Shown: positions 17,401 through 25,752, counted from the first letter of the stretch. The stretch: 64,000 nucleotides of DNA from CAMUQR01 sp963526735 (GCA_963526735.1 CAURNU010000001.1:62001-126000), one strand, 5' to 3'. Made by a program: numbers and translations. Notes: a model not told the origin generated them from the sequence alone.

Positions 17401-18598
17401 TATTCAAAAAGAGCTGGGCTATACAAATGAACTATTTGCTGAATACGATACGCTGCACGGTCATCCACTAGATAGATCGCGAAATCACGTTATCGAGAGG
17501 ATTGGTAAAAAATATCAATGGATTACGTTTTACAACATACTTGCTAGAGTCTCTGATAGATCTAAATTGACTTCATGGGATACCTCAGTAAGAAATTATA
17601 AAGGAGCCTGGGAACCTTATGTCAGAGATTTTGACCCAACGCTCAACTGTCATTTTATGAAGCCCGCTGACGCTTTACCTAAATTTAAAATTCCCTTAAG
17701 CGAAAATTTTCTTAGTGGAGACTCAGTGGGAACCTCCCAGATCAAAAAATGGATTAATGATACACCTCACCTCTTTAGCCTTCCCATTGATATTAATGAT
17801 GATAAAGGCATAGAATGGGTTTTACTATATCAAAATCAAGAAATAAAAGACAACACAAAAGTTAATATTGGGGAGCAGAGAGTCTGGCGCATCGTGCAAG
17901 GGTATTTTGTATCTAACGAGCAATTTGATATATTGAAGGAAAACATTGAAACGAAAAACTTTTGGGGAAGAAGTTTTCCGGAGGGAACTTCGTCTCTTTA
18001 TCAAATCTTTAATAGGGAATTTGAATGGTCTCCAAGTGTCAATGATATTTTGGGTGATTATTGGGATGAATATAAGGTTGAAGATGGTATGATAGAGGAG
18101 TATACAGTAATAAACACAGATGATCAAGGTTCTAATGAGCACGAGGAACAGTTTAAATTCCTCAGCAAATCAAGTCGTTTAATTGCAAAAGTTCTTCCAA
18201 CGTACGTACATTATTCATGGGAAGAGGATTATGATTATTCTAAAGATAATGCATCAATATCTTTCGCTATACCTTGTCCTGCAATAGTTAGAGATTTACA
18301 TTTGACACAAAAAGAATATGACAGTTATTTTTATAGCCCTTCAGATGATTTGGTTGTGTTTGATGGCAGACTTACGAAAACCATTAGCGGTTTGATTATT
18401 AGAAAGGACTATCTGAAAAAGTTTTTAAAGCAAAATAATTTACGAATATTCTGGAGTTGTATTGGCGAAAAACAATACTTTAAGGATCAACAATACGAAA
18501 AACAGATTTACAGTCAATGGAGCGGTTTTTATTGGATGGACGAAACTTTTAAAATCAAAGGTAATATTCGTCAAATACATTCTAAATCAATAAGTTAA
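14453..18598 (+). CDS. Avs/AVAST-like STAND NTPase with N-terminal Mrr-like nuclease domain
   Basis: 1381 aa, not a housekeeping protein. Residues ~1-150 look like a Mrr-type PD-(D/E)XK nuclease: FEQLCRILF helix, then NPGIE (E49) and SFQAKYF (Q65-A-K67), i.e. the G-I-(D/E)...QxK pattern. A charged helical linker (~170-300) follows. The P-loop is GDAGMGKS (319-326), with Walker B IFIDAINETP (Asp ~394), an Arg-bearing sensor AISVRSGY and the NACHT/STAND-type MTNPLFLTLF. The remaining ~850 residues form a large helical C-terminal part, where STAND proteins sense ligands. This effector-STAND-sensor order and length match the Avs anti-phage sensors. GTG start with ACGGAG 9 nt upstream. Much more AT-rich than its neighbours and full of AGA/AGG arginine codons, while polA and glmS use CGN: a sign of transfer. 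A nuclease-NACHT protein outside the Avs clades is the main alternative. Confidence 0.72.
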   Translation: MNDLNWSRFEYLHQDSTTKFEQLCRILFKRDFFNETAFFKSDPNNPGIEIHPLYSSKTQQKISFQAKYFKNAVDYKQIMSSVEKTIQYYGNDLEVFYFYCNKDLTSTSSRYKKIKLTLEKAHIKFEIISNAEIINQILKYPDLQLFFFQKHTISRKWLSKYNQQSCDSLGARYNPNLNIHTQTEEKIQLFTKNKKAFRRINKKKDKLISDLQNRDASLARKAEKFVSSLDDINLENVSSYFNWNHHIKQYFSQEIKDLEIEIRKLNNELKNADILSSEQTSEIYGNIYDAKSKLSCLKEFGCSDEDKQLMEDKILFIKGDAGMGKSQLFATTTKDIMDNEGYALLLLGHHYLSNDNISSQIISYLNFDGSFSDFLNAIDVLGEYENKDIYIFIDAINETPNKKVWKNGLNKIFTEIKERKHIKVAISVRSGYETLVIESYLLQKIRNKEILEITHHGFREQSIKATKDFLNCYNIPFYPSDFLNYEMTNPLFLTLFCKTCTDGEMNIPQMFEKLIENFDKEIQESLEMPESGVIIKDLLLEIAKFQLNNNHSYITKDQLLNLSFWDKYGLQGFKLNIISALSRSIILNESILEGGENYFFGYNLLEDYIKAQAVMDLISEKEELKLFLIEQLLKIINGKIENRHHIDVFIFVCCFYFEKFSEDCIDIIKYIKDENDQRDLANRYIKSFTWRPSNTNNLELFEKISTNYPIQDNNTLMVLVENSTKENNPLNINFLHKFLFDKKLNERDSFWLPFINSLTYNKERVFQLISLFNKGEKGFNVSKRQTKMLLVLFAWFLASSNRRLRDITSKAMIEILKENFELCEIILRKFENVNDPYIIQRLYGIVFGACVKRAHTCEGEYKKLVEFVYLSIFDKKFVYADILLRDYARLIIERFLFEFPENELTINYSKLRPPYHSQDIPKVIHRKYADSKIRKDGLGWIEYSMHPEGVGIYGDFGRYIFQSSLNSFKNVDIKNLYHYAMQYIQKELGYTNELFAEYDTLHGHPLDRSRNHVIERIGKKYQWITFYNILARVSDRSKLTSWDTSVRNYKGAWEPYVRDFDPTLNCHFMKPADALPKFKIPLSENFLSGDSVGTSQIKKWINDTPHLFSLPIDINDDKGIEWVLLYQNQEIKDNTKVNIGEQRVWRIVQGYFVSNEQFDILKENIETKNFWGRSFPEGTSSLYQIFNREFEWSPSVNDILGDYWDEYKVEDGMIEEYTVINTDDQGSNEHEEQFKFLSKSSRLIAKVLPTYVHYSWEEDYDYSKDNASISFAIPCPAIVRDLHLTQKEYDSYFYSPSDDLVVFDGRLTKTISGLIIRKDYLKKFLKQNNLRIFWSCIGEKQYFKDQQYEKQIYSQWSGFYWMDETFKIKGNIRQIHSKSIS

Positions 18599-18634
18599 AA
18601 GAGTGAGTTTTAGTGTTTGGTTCAATTTTATTTT

Positions 18635-18664
18635 TTGGCGCCAAACCACTAATTATGCTATAAT
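18635..18664 (+). promoter_or_regulatory. Promoter of the glmS ribozyme-glmS transcript
   Basis: TTGGCG, 18-bp spacer, perfect TATAAT (18659-18664). The predicted start near 18671 places about 20 nt in front of the ribozyme cleavage site. The -35 lies inside an imperfect inverted repeat (about 18611-18652, TAGTGTTTGG / CCAAACCACTA). Confidence 0.6.
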
Positions 18665-18690
18665 AGCCACAAGCTAATTAAAAGATTTTA

Positions 18691-18817
18691 AGCGCCTGAA
18701 CTTTTTATTAAAAAAGTTGACGAGGACTGGAGTTATCGAAAATTCGGCGGATGCTCCAGAGGTGGTTGCAACCTCAGTTGGAACAAAACCCAGAAGTGAT
18801 TCTGGCGACAAATTCTC
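18691..18817 (+). ncRNA. glmS ribozyme (glucosamine-6-phosphate-activated, self-cleaving)
   Basis: All core landmarks are present in order. These are the cleavage site A|GCGCC (A18691/G18692), the P1 arm GAACT paired with AGTTGACGAGG, the CTGGAG/CTCCAG stem, the conserved TATCGAAAATTCGGCGGATG block, a GAGGTGGTTGCAACCTC hairpin, and the 3' domain with CCAGAAG/TTCTGG and GACAAATTCTC. In known members glucosamine-6-phosphate binds as cofactor, the RNA cuts itself and the 3' product is degraded, lowering GlmS when its product is plentiful. It sits directly upstream of glmS, which settles the identity. Confidence 0.95.
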
Positions 18818-18870
18818 TAACCGCAACAATTAGCCCAAATTATTAACTAACGCACAGCAAAGGAATAAAT

Positions 18871-20685
18871 ATGTGTGGAATTATTGGATTTGTGGGCGAA
18901 ACTGACGCGCCACGGATTATTATTGATGGGTTAAAAAAACTAGAATATCGCGGTTACGATTCAGCTGGACTGGCGGTCTTAAATAACAATAAACTACATC
19001 TCGCTAAAGCTAAAGGTCGCGTCGCTGATCTTGAAGCAAAAGTGTTGGATAAAAAACTAACCGGCAGATTAGGGATTGGTCACACTCGCTGGGCCACGCA
19101 CGGTCAACCGTCGGAGGCTAACTCCCACCCACATACCAACCAAGCTCAAACCATCGCCGTAGTGCATAATGGCATTATTGAGAATTACCAGGAATTAAAG
19201 ACCAAATTACTGAAAAAAGGTGTCAAATTCCGCTCCCAAACTGACACTGAAGTTGTAGCGCACTTAATCGATCAATACATGACCGGTGATTTACTCGAGG
19301 CAGTCGCTCAAGCCGTCCGCCAACTCCAAGGCTCGTTTGCTCTGGGCGTGATTTCTAGCCTCGCACCTAACTGTCTCATTGGCGTGCGTAAAGAAAGCCC
19401 GCTAGTGGTTGGCGTGACCGATTCACAAACCATGCTTGCCTCTGATGCGGCACCGATTCTCAGCCTAAGTAAACAAGTTTATTACCTCGAAGATGGTGAT
19501 ATCGTCAAAATTGACGAGGTTGGCGTCGCTTTTTTTGACTTCAACCTCAAACCACTCAAACGCCAACTCACCACCATCACCTGGGATGCTGACGCAGTCA
19601 CCAAAGGTGGTTTTAAACATTTCACGCTGAAAGAAATCCACGAACAGCCCGAAGCCATCAAAAAAACCATTAGTCCACGACTTGATGCTAGCGGTCAAAT
19701 TAATTTAGAAATTTTTGATAAAATTAAACCCAAAGTCATCAAACGCATCGAAATTATCGGCTGTGGCACGGCTTATCACGCTGGTCTGTATGGCAAAAAA
19801 TTGCTTGAAAACCTGGCGAATATACCTGTCGAAGCGATCGTCGCCTCAGAATACCGTTACCAAAAAAACTTTACCGACAAGCACACGCTTGTCATCGCCG
19901 TCAGCCAATCAGGTGAAACCGCTGATACACTTGGCGCCCTCAAAAAAGCCAAGCAGGCAGGCGCACAAACCCTCGCCATCACCAACGTTGTCGGTTCATC
20001 AATTACTCGCTTAGCTGATGCGGTGGTTTATACCTGGGCTGGTCCCGAAATCGGTGTCTGTTCAACCAAAGCCTACACCACTCAGCTAGCGATTTTTGCC
20101 TTATTAGCCCTAGATTTAGCCAAACGACGCGAGCAAATTTCGACAGATTTTTATCACTCAGCAATTGATAATTTAACGAATTTACCAGCCAAGCTCACTC
20201 AAATCCTCGAAAACCAAACCATTTACTCCAAAATCGCCAAGGCGATCGCTCATCAAACCAGTGCTTTTTACATTGGACGGGGGATGGATGCGTATTTAGC
20301 GATGGAAGGTGCGCTCAAACTTAAGGAAATCTCCTATATTCACACCGAGGCTTTCCCAGCAGGTGAATTAAAACACGGCACCATCGCGCTAATTGCGCCA
20401 AAAACTCCCGTGATAGTGATCGCCACCGAGCCAGCTCTATTTGATAAAATTAAATCCAACATTGAGGAATTAAAAGCTCGTGGCGCTCAAATTATCCTCA
20501 TCTCTAAGTCCGCCGAACTGGCAAAATTAGCCGACTTTACCATTGAAATTCCAACAGTTGATCTAGTTGAATCAGCCCTGGTAACAGCCCTACCAATGCA
20601 ATTACTGGCTTATTATACCGCCGATGCGCTTGGTCAAGACGTCGATAAACCACGCAACCTCGCCAAATCCGTCACGGTTGAATAA
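18871..20685 (+). CDS. glmS: Glutamine-fructose-6-phosphate aminotransferase (isomerizing)
   Basis: 604 aa. Makes glucosamine-6-phosphate from fructose-6-phosphate and glutamine, the first step towards UDP-GlcNAc for peptidoglycan. The class II glutaminase domain starts with the catalytic Cys right after Met (MCGIIGFVG) and contains the LEYRGYDSAG and HTRWATHG motifs. Two SIS sugar-isomerase domains follow (GCGTAYHAGLYG, SQSGETADT, and a C-terminal ALPMQLLAYYTADALGQDVDKPRNLAKSVTVE end). Full length. AAAGGA lies 7-12 nt before the ATG. Controlled by the self-cleaving leader. Confidence 0.98.
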   Translation: MCGIIGFVGETDAPRIIIDGLKKLEYRGYDSAGLAVLNNNKLHLAKAKGRVADLEAKVLDKKLTGRLGIGHTRWATHGQPSEANSHPHTNQAQTIAVVHNGIIENYQELKTKLLKKGVKFRSQTDTEVVAHLIDQYMTGDLLEAVAQAVRQLQGSFALGVISSLAPNCLIGVRKESPLVVGVTDSQTMLASDAAPILSLSKQVYYLEDGDIVKIDEVGVAFFDFNLKPLKRQLTTITWDADAVTKGGFKHFTLKEIHEQPEAIKKTISPRLDASGQINLEIFDKIKPKVIKRIEIIGCGTAYHAGLYGKKLLENLANIPVEAIVASEYRYQKNFTDKHTLVIAVSQSGETADTLGALKKAKQAGAQTLAITNVVGSSITRLADAVVYTWAGPEIGVCSTKAYTTQLAIFALLALDLAKRREQISTDFYHSAIDNLTNLPAKLTQILENQTIYSKIAKAIAHQTSAFYIGRGMDAYLAMEGALKLKEISYIHTEAFPAGELKHGTIALIAPKTPVIVIATEPALFDKIKSNIEELKARGAQIILISKSAELAKLADFTIEIPTVDLVESALVTALPMQLLAYYTADALGQDVDKPRNLAKSVTVE

Positions 20686-20725
20686 CCAGCAACCACCCAA
20701 CTAGCGACTCAACCATCAATTATGA

Positions 20726-20731
20726 TAAAAT
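20726..20731 (+). promoter_or_regulatory. -10 box for near-leaderless start of the YdcF-like gene
   Basis: TAAAAT ending 8 nt before the ATG at 20740. Confidence 0.4.
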
Positions 20732-20739
20732 AACTTATT

Positions 20740-21741
20740 ATGTTATTTTGGGGATTGTTCGGACTATTTGCGGTGTTGTTTAGCTGGTCGCTTTGGCAAG
20801 ACCGACGGGCTTTTGCAAATGCGATTTATTTAATGCTGGCGGGCAGTATGTTGTTTTTAGCCCTAGCGAGTTCCACCGAAAACCGAGTCGTACTTCATCT
20901 GTTGCAATTGGTGTTTTTTGGGGCGATTCTCATTTGTTTTGGGTTAATTCCGATTACTTTTGTGATTGCTGGCATCATTTCAATTCGCAAAAACGGTTTT
21001 AGTCTGGCGCATAGTTTGTCGATTCTATTTGGGATTGGTTTGTGGTTGGGACTGTGGCTCATTGGCTCAATCGCCGTGTCTAGCAGGTCGTCAATTTTGT
21101 TTTTATCGCTCGCTATTTTAGTCCAGATAGCAATTATTTATGTTTTGTTTACATTTATTGCATTATTTTTATACGCTCAACTCTATTTATTAATTCCCAA
21201 AAATCTCAAATGTGATTTCATCATTATTCACGGAGCAGGACTAATTGACGGCAAAACTGTCTCACCACTGTTAGCGCGACGCCTCGAAAAAGGCATCAAA
21301 GTCTATCGCCGATCTGGTCAACGTGCCAAAATTATCGTCTCGGGCGGGCGGGGGAGTGACGAACAGATTTCCGAAGCGGAAGCAATGCGTCAGTTTTTAT
21401 TAGACGAAGGTATTGACTCCGACACGATTATTCTTGAAGATCAATCAACCACTACTTTTGAAAATCTACAATTTTCCAAACAGATTACCGACTGCCAACC
21501 TGGCGCCAAAGTAATTTTTGTCACTAATAATTATCACGTCTTTCGCACCAGTATTTATGCTCGCAAACTCCAGTTCAAAGCCGAAGGAGTCGGCTGTCGC
21601 ACCGCCCTTCATTATTGGCCGAACGCTTTTGTCCGTGAATATATCGCCATTATTATTCAGTATAAAATCGTACCATTACTCCTGTTACTTCTGTGGATGC
21701 TTGGTACATTAATTTCACTTAGCCCCTTTAATTTTAATTGA
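20740..21741 (+). CDS. Membrane protein with YdcF/SanA/ElyC (DUF218) domain
   Basis: 333 aa. Four or five hydrophobic helices fill residues 1-155. The rest (~162-310) is a DUF218 domain: DFIIIHGAG, KIIVSGGRGSDEQISEAEAM, LEDQSTTTFEN and VTNNYHVFRTSIYA are its hallmark motifs. A last hydrophobic helix closes the protein. Members such as ElyC and SanA act in envelope integrity and lipid carrier or peptidoglycan precursor metabolism, but the reaction is not established. The multi-helix N-terminus before DUF218 is the layout common in Gram-positive and CPR homologues. Confidence 0.85.
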   Translation: MLFWGLFGLFAVLFSWSLWQDRRAFANAIYLMLAGSMLFLALASSTENRVVLHLLQLVFFGAILICFGLIPITFVIAGIISIRKNGFSLAHSLSILFGIGLWLGLWLIGSIAVSSRSSILFLSLAILVQIAIIYVLFTFIALFLYAQLYLLIPKNLKCDFIIIHGAGLIDGKTVSPLLARRLEKGIKVYRRSGQRAKIIVSGGRGSDEQISEAEAMRQFLLDEGIDSDTIILEDQSTTTFENLQFSKQITDCQPGAKVIFVTNNYHVFRTSIYARKLQFKAEGVGCRTALHYWPNAFVREYIAIIIQYKIVPLLLLLLWMLGTLISLSPFNFN

Positions 21742-21770
21742 TTGACAATCTTGATAATAAGTTTTAAAAT
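21742..21770 (+). promoter_or_regulatory. Consensus promoter placed for a leaderless mRNA
   Basis: Perfect TTGACA (21742-21747), 17-bp spacer, TAAAAT (21765-21770), then only 6 nt to the ATG at 21777. The clearest example in the window of a promoter that forces transcription to start at or within a base or so of the initiation codon. Confidence 0.75.
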
Positions 21771-21776
21771 TATATT

Positions 21777-22376
21777 ATGAAGAAAAAAGATACTTTTGTG
21801 AAAATTTTGCCAGTTATTATCATTATTTTGATTGTGATTATGGCAGTTATTGCCTTAATGTCTCTCGGTAAGGCAATTTTTAAAAATGGCGGTAAAAAAG
21901 AACCTCAAGTCAACGCTCTAGAGCAGGCATTATTAGCCACCGACGCTAGTCGTGGTGTCAAAATGACCGTCCGTGGTCCAATTGTTGCTCAGGAAAACTT
22001 CCGCTCCTATCAAATCGTAATTACACCATCAAGCCGTATTATCACTACTTACAAAGGCTACTTAGGCGAGCAGATTAGCACCAAACAACTTGACAACAAC
22101 CTACCAGCCTATGAACAATTTGTGAATTCATTAGTCAAGGCTAATTTATCAAAAAGCAAACCATTTGAAACTGAAAATCTCAATGGTATCTGTGCGACTG
22201 GCACCGTCACTGAGTTTGATGTTTTACAGAACAACAAATCACTCGCACACATCTGGACTTCAACCTGCAAAGGTTCAGTCGGTTCGTTAGCTGCTAGTGT
22301 CGATCAGAACAAAAACCTCTTTTTGAGCCAAATCCCTGAATACGGCAAGATTCTCTCAGCAGCGGGAATTCGCTAA
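21777..22376 (+). CDS. Conserved-looking membrane-anchored protein of unknown function
   Basis: 199 aa, not recognised. Short positive N-terminus, one strong membrane helix (~9-32), then an extracytoplasmic soluble domain with two cysteines (in NGICATGT and STCKGSV) that could form a disulfide. No enzyme motif visible. Translated from a probable leaderless transcript. The stop codon directly abuts the fpg ATG, so it is the first gene of an fpg-holA operon, but nothing links it to DNA repair by sequence. Confidence 0.7.
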   Translation: MKKKDTFVKILPVIIIILIVIMAVIALMSLGKAIFKNGGKKEPQVNALEQALLATDASRGVKMTVRGPIVAQENFRSYQIVITPSSRIITTYKGYLGEQISTKQLDNNLPAYEQFVNSLVKANLSKSKPFETENLNGICATGTVTEFDVLQNNKSLAHIWTSTCKGSVGSLAASVDQNKNLFLSQIPEYGKILSAAGIR

Positions 22377-23312
22377 ATGCCAGAATTACCAGAGGTCGAA
22401 ACCGTTAAGCGCGGTTTGTCTAAATTAATTATTCACAAAAAAATCACTTCAGCTATCAGCGATAATTTTAAAAGTTTTCCAAATTCGCCCGAGGAAATTG
22501 AAGCTTTCTTATTAGGAGCAAATATCGTAGCTGTGCGACGGCGAGCAAAAGTGATTATCATTGATCTTGATACCAATTATTCTCTAGTGGTACATTTAAA
22601 AATGACTGGTCAGCTTGTTTATCGTGGCGAAGAAAACTGGGGGGCAGGACATCCGAACGACAGCCTAATCGGCGATTTGCCGGACAAAACCACCCATGCC
22701 GAATTTGAGTTCAGTGATGGTTCAAAACTTTTTTTCAACGACCAACGAAAATTTGGTTGGATGAAGTTATTAGCCACTCCACTCGTTGAAGAATTGCCAT
22801 TTTTCCAAAAAGTTGGCCCCGAACCCCTAACTGAACAGTTCACAACAGCAGTTTTAACACAACGCCTACAACGACGAAGTAAATCCCGCATCAAAGCCGC
22901 GCTCCTTGATCAAACCACCGTCGCTGGCCTTGGTAATATTTATGTTGATGAGAGTTTGTTTTTAAGTCAAATTCATCCCGAAACGCTAGTAGGGGATTTA
23001 ACTTCGGAACAACTTGAGCGCTTGACTGGTAATATTAAACAAGTCTTACAACAGTCGATTGATGCTGGCGGTTCTAGTAGCCGTAATTATGTTGACGCCG
23101 ATGGCAACCGCGGTAATTATCTTGATGGTGCTTATGTTTATGGTCGAGCTGGCCTGCCATGTCGCTTATGTGGTACACCAATTGAAAAACTCAAAGTCGC
23201 TGGACGAGGCACTCATATTTGTCCGATTTGTCAGCCAGCGCCGGCTACCACCAACCAGCCAATTACCAAATCCACTTCCACCACGCCTAAAACTCACCAC
23301 AAGCGAGGTTAA
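22377..23312 (+). CDS. fpg: Formamidopyrimidine-DNA glycosylase (MutM)
   Basis: 311 aa. Removes 8-oxoguanine and FaPy lesions and nicks the abasic site. The N-terminus MPELPEVETVKRGL supplies the catalytic Pro and Glu. The helix-two-turn-helix region contains DQTTVAGLGNIYVDE. The C-terminal zinc finger is complete (C-x2-C ... C-x2-C in CRLCGTP and ICPICQ). About 25 low-complexity residues rich in Thr, Pro and Lys extend past the zinc finger, longer than in E. coli Fpg. It begins immediately after the stop of the preceding gene with no room for its own promoter, so it is co-transcribed. Confidence 0.97.
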   Translation: MPELPEVETVKRGLSKLIIHKKITSAISDNFKSFPNSPEEIEAFLLGANIVAVRRRAKVIIIDLDTNYSLVVHLKMTGQLVYRGEENWGAGHPNDSLIGDLPDKTTHAEFEFSDGSKLFFNDQRKFGWMKLLATPLVEELPFFQKVGPEPLTEQFTTAVLTQRLQRRSKSRIKAALLDQTTVAGLGNIYVDESLFLSQIHPETLVGDLTSEQLERLTGNIKQVLQQSIDAGGSSSRNYVDADGNRGNYLDGAYVYGRAGLPCRLCGTPIEKLKVAGRGTHICPICQPAPATTNQPITKSTSTTPKTHHKRG

Positions 23313-23315
23313 AAC

Positions 23316-24218
23316 ATGCTGAAAATCCTCACTGGTCCAAACAGCTGGCTGATCAAACGCACCATCGCGGAGTTTGACACAGCGGAAGTCAGTCGGTATC
23401 AAGGCAGTGAATTAACAACTGGCGAGCTAGCTGATATCTTGGGTGCTCAGAGTTTATTTAGTGCCAAACGCACCATTGTGATTGATGAATTATCGGCTAA
23501 CAAAGCCGGCTGGGAACGTCTCACCGAACTAGCTAATGAGCTGGCCAGCGATCCCGACCTTACCTTGATTATCATCGAAAATAAACCCGACGGTCGCAGT
23601 AAACTGATTAAACAAGCCAAACAAGCCGGCTGGCTTGAAGATTACCCACTCCCTAAAGACGCTCACCAGGCCACAACTTATCTCGAGGCCGAGGCGCAAC
23701 AATTACAGCTCCAATTACAACCGGGCGTGGCGCGGATGATTATTGACCGTGTCGGTCTTGATACTTGGGCAGGACATATGGCACTCGAAAAACTCGCCAG
23801 CGCCAGCGCCACAATCAGCGCTGATTTGGTCGAAAAATATATCGCGCCATCGCTAGAAGTCAATGTTTTTAAAGTGGTCGATGAGTTATTCGCTGGGCGC
23901 GCCTTAGCCGTCGCCGAACTCATCGACGAAATGGATCGCACCAGCGCCAATGCTTATCAGTTTTTTGGCTTAATTAGCGGTCAGATTAGCAATTTATTAA
24001 TAATTAAGATACTCGGTAAAACGGTCGCGACTACTGAACTCAAACTTCATCCGTTCGTCGCTGGCAAGTTAGCCAACGTCGCCAATCAGCTCAGCCTCCC
24101 AACCATCAAGCAGATGGTCAGCATTTTAGTGCAAACTGATTTGCAGCTCAAAACCAGCGGTCAACATGACTGGACCTTAATTAAATTAGCCTTAGTGCAA
24201 ATCGCTCAATTAATTTAA
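23316..24218 (+). CDS. holA: DNA polymerase III delta subunit (clamp-loader)
   Basis: 300 aa. The delta subunit opens the sliding clamp during loading. It begins MLKILTGPNSWLIKR, in place of the usual P-loop-like start. A central AAA+ fold shows the degenerate LTLIIIENKPDGRSKLIKQAKQAGW region. The C-terminal collar domain includes NVFKVVDELFAGRALAVAELID and LISGQISNLLIIK, typical of HolA. Starts 3 bp after fpg. The low sequence identity normal for this subunit makes motif order and length the main support. Confidence 0.87.
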   Translation: MLKILTGPNSWLIKRTIAEFDTAEVSRYQGSELTTGELADILGAQSLFSAKRTIVIDELSANKAGWERLTELANELASDPDLTLIIIENKPDGRSKLIKQAKQAGWLEDYPLPKDAHQATTYLEAEAQQLQLQLQPGVARMIIDRVGLDTWAGHMALEKLASASATISADLVEKYIAPSLEVNVFKVVDELFAGRALAVAELIDEMDRTSANAYQFFGLISGQISNLLIIKILGKTVATTELKLHPFVAGKLANVANQLSLPTIKQMVSILVQTDLQLKTSGQHDWTLIKLALVQIAQLI

Positions 24219-24243
24219 ATACTGATTTCAGCGCGCTATCAAC

Positions 24244-25680
24244 TTAGTTGCGTGAATAGGTCAAACCCGGTTTTAATTGTCCACCAAATAATTCTGAGAC
24301 AGTCACAAATTTATAACCAGCTTTTTTCAAGCCGTTAATAATGCATGGCGTGGCGTCAACCGAGCTACCGTGGATATCGTGCAATAAAATAATTGCACCA
24401 GGCTGAGCGCTAGTCACCGCACGATTACAGACAATATCCGCTTTACGATCAGCCCAGTCGCGTGTATCGACTGACCACATCACATTCGACAAACCATGTT
24501 TTGCCATAACATTTAACACTTCTTGACTGTAAGCACCATAAGGTGGGCGAACTGTCCGAACTTGGGCATCTGGAGCGGCGTTTTTAATCGTGTTGGTTGT
24601 GTCGACTAGCTGTTTTTCAATTTGCGAAGCGGACATTTTACTCAAATTCGGATGATCCCAGGTATGATTACCAATTTCATGTTTTTCGCTAATAACGCGC
24701 TTTACAACATCAGCATGGGCTGGCACCTGACGACCAATCATGAAGAAGGTCGCTTTTACTTGGTTTTCCCGCAAAATATCTAACAAGCGACTCGTATGGG
24801 CGCCAGGGCCATCATCATAAGTGAGGGCAATTACTTTATCGGTTGGTCTAGGCGGAGTAGGGACTTGCGCTTGGATAGTTTGCACATCGAATAAGGTTTT
24901 AGCGAGTTGGTTTTGTAAATCATTTTTGAAGGTATTAACCTTAACATTGACGCTAATTTCGCCAGCCGATTGCGGACTAACCGTACCTCGACCAAACAAA
25001 AACTCCATTGTTTGTTTGTCCTTAGCGATAAAACTCAAACTGCTGCCATCACCCAGAGCTTGCTTAAAATAATCATCATCAAGCTGAATATTTTTGACCT
25101 GTTGACGTACCGCGGTTTTAATCGTATTTAAGAAATTATCAATAGCTGAGCGCTGATTATTAAACAGCTGGCTAATCGTCACCGGCTGACCAGTTTTTTT
25201 ATCAAAAGTCCAAAACAAGGTATGAGTCCCAGGATGAGCGCCATGCATATTTTGACTGACAAAAATCGCCAATGACAAAAACTGCTGATCGTTAAGATAG
25301 ACCTGATAGCTAATGTTTTGTGTAGCTGGTTCAGTCAAATGTGGGGCTAGTTTAACTTGATCAAAAAACTCTTTACTGAGCGCTTCGACACTATTTTTAA
25401 TCTGTTGATCGATCGCCTGAATATTAGTAATCGGATATTCAATTTCTGATTTGAAGTTAGCTGAGCTTTTTTTATCAAATTGCGATTTAATACCCTGATA
25501 TTTGGAATCAACAAAGTAAAATTCGCTGTTTACTTTTTGACGATCTAACGTTGTTTTAATAATCACAAAAATAACCACCACAAAAATAATACCGATTATC
25601 ATAATCAGTTTTTTCCAAAGGTTGAGGTTTTTCTTAGTATGTATTGGTGTTGGCTTCACAGGCCGAAAATCGCGTCTCAT
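24244..25680 (-). CDS. Membrane-anchored polysaccharide deacetylase (PdaC-like)
   Basis: 478 aa. A cytoplasmic N-terminus rich in Lys/Arg and one membrane helix (~23-45) are followed by a DUF4163/DUF3298-like region (~70-270) and a C-terminal NodB deacetylase domain (~280-470). The NodB motifs are all present: TYDDGP with the catalytic and metal Asp residues, HTWDH with the metal histidines, RPPYG, DTRDW and LLHDIHG. Same architecture as B. subtilis PdaC, which deacetylates peptidoglycan and protects against lysozyme. Acts outside the membrane on wall sugars. TAGAAT (25692-25687) lies 6 nt before the ATG, so the mRNA is probably leaderless. Confidence 0.92.
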   Translation of the reverse strand: MRRDFRPVKPTPIHTKKNLNLWKKLIMIIGIIFVVVIFVIIKTTLDRQKVNSEFYFVDSKYQGIKSQFDKKSSANFKSEIEYPITNIQAIDQQIKNSVEALSKEFFDQVKLAPHLTEPATQNISYQVYLNDQQFLSLAIFVSQNMHGAHPGTHTLFWTFDKKTGQPVTISQLFNNQRSAIDNFLNTIKTAVRQQVKNIQLDDDYFKQALGDGSSLSFIAKDKQTMEFLFGRGTVSPQSAGEISVNVKVNTFKNDLQNQLAKTLFDVQTIQAQVPTPPRPTDKVIALTYDDGPGAHTSRLLDILRENQVKATFFMIGRQVPAHADVVKRVISEKHEIGNHTWDHPNLSKMSASQIEKQLVDTTNTIKNAAPDAQVRTVRPPYGAYSQEVLNVMAKHGLSNVMWSVDTRDWADRKADIVCNRAVTSAQPGAIILLHDIHGSSVDATPCIINGLKKAGYKFVTVSELFGGQLKPGLTYSRN

Positions 25681-25686
25681 GTATTC

Positions 25687-25692
25687 ATTCTA
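25687..25692 (-). promoter_or_regulatory. -10 box for leaderless start of the deacetylase gene
   Basis: TAGAAT on the minus strand, 6 nt before the ATG at 25680. Confidence 0.4.
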
Positions 25693-25752
25693 CCACAAAA
25701 AATAATAATCTAAACATAACCAGAAACCATAAAGATTAACTCCTAATAAAGT

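Noticed and set aside
14381..18690. Genomic island borders around the AT-rich Avs-like gene
   Set aside because: I found no integrase, flanking tRNA or direct repeats; only base and codon use suggest transfer.
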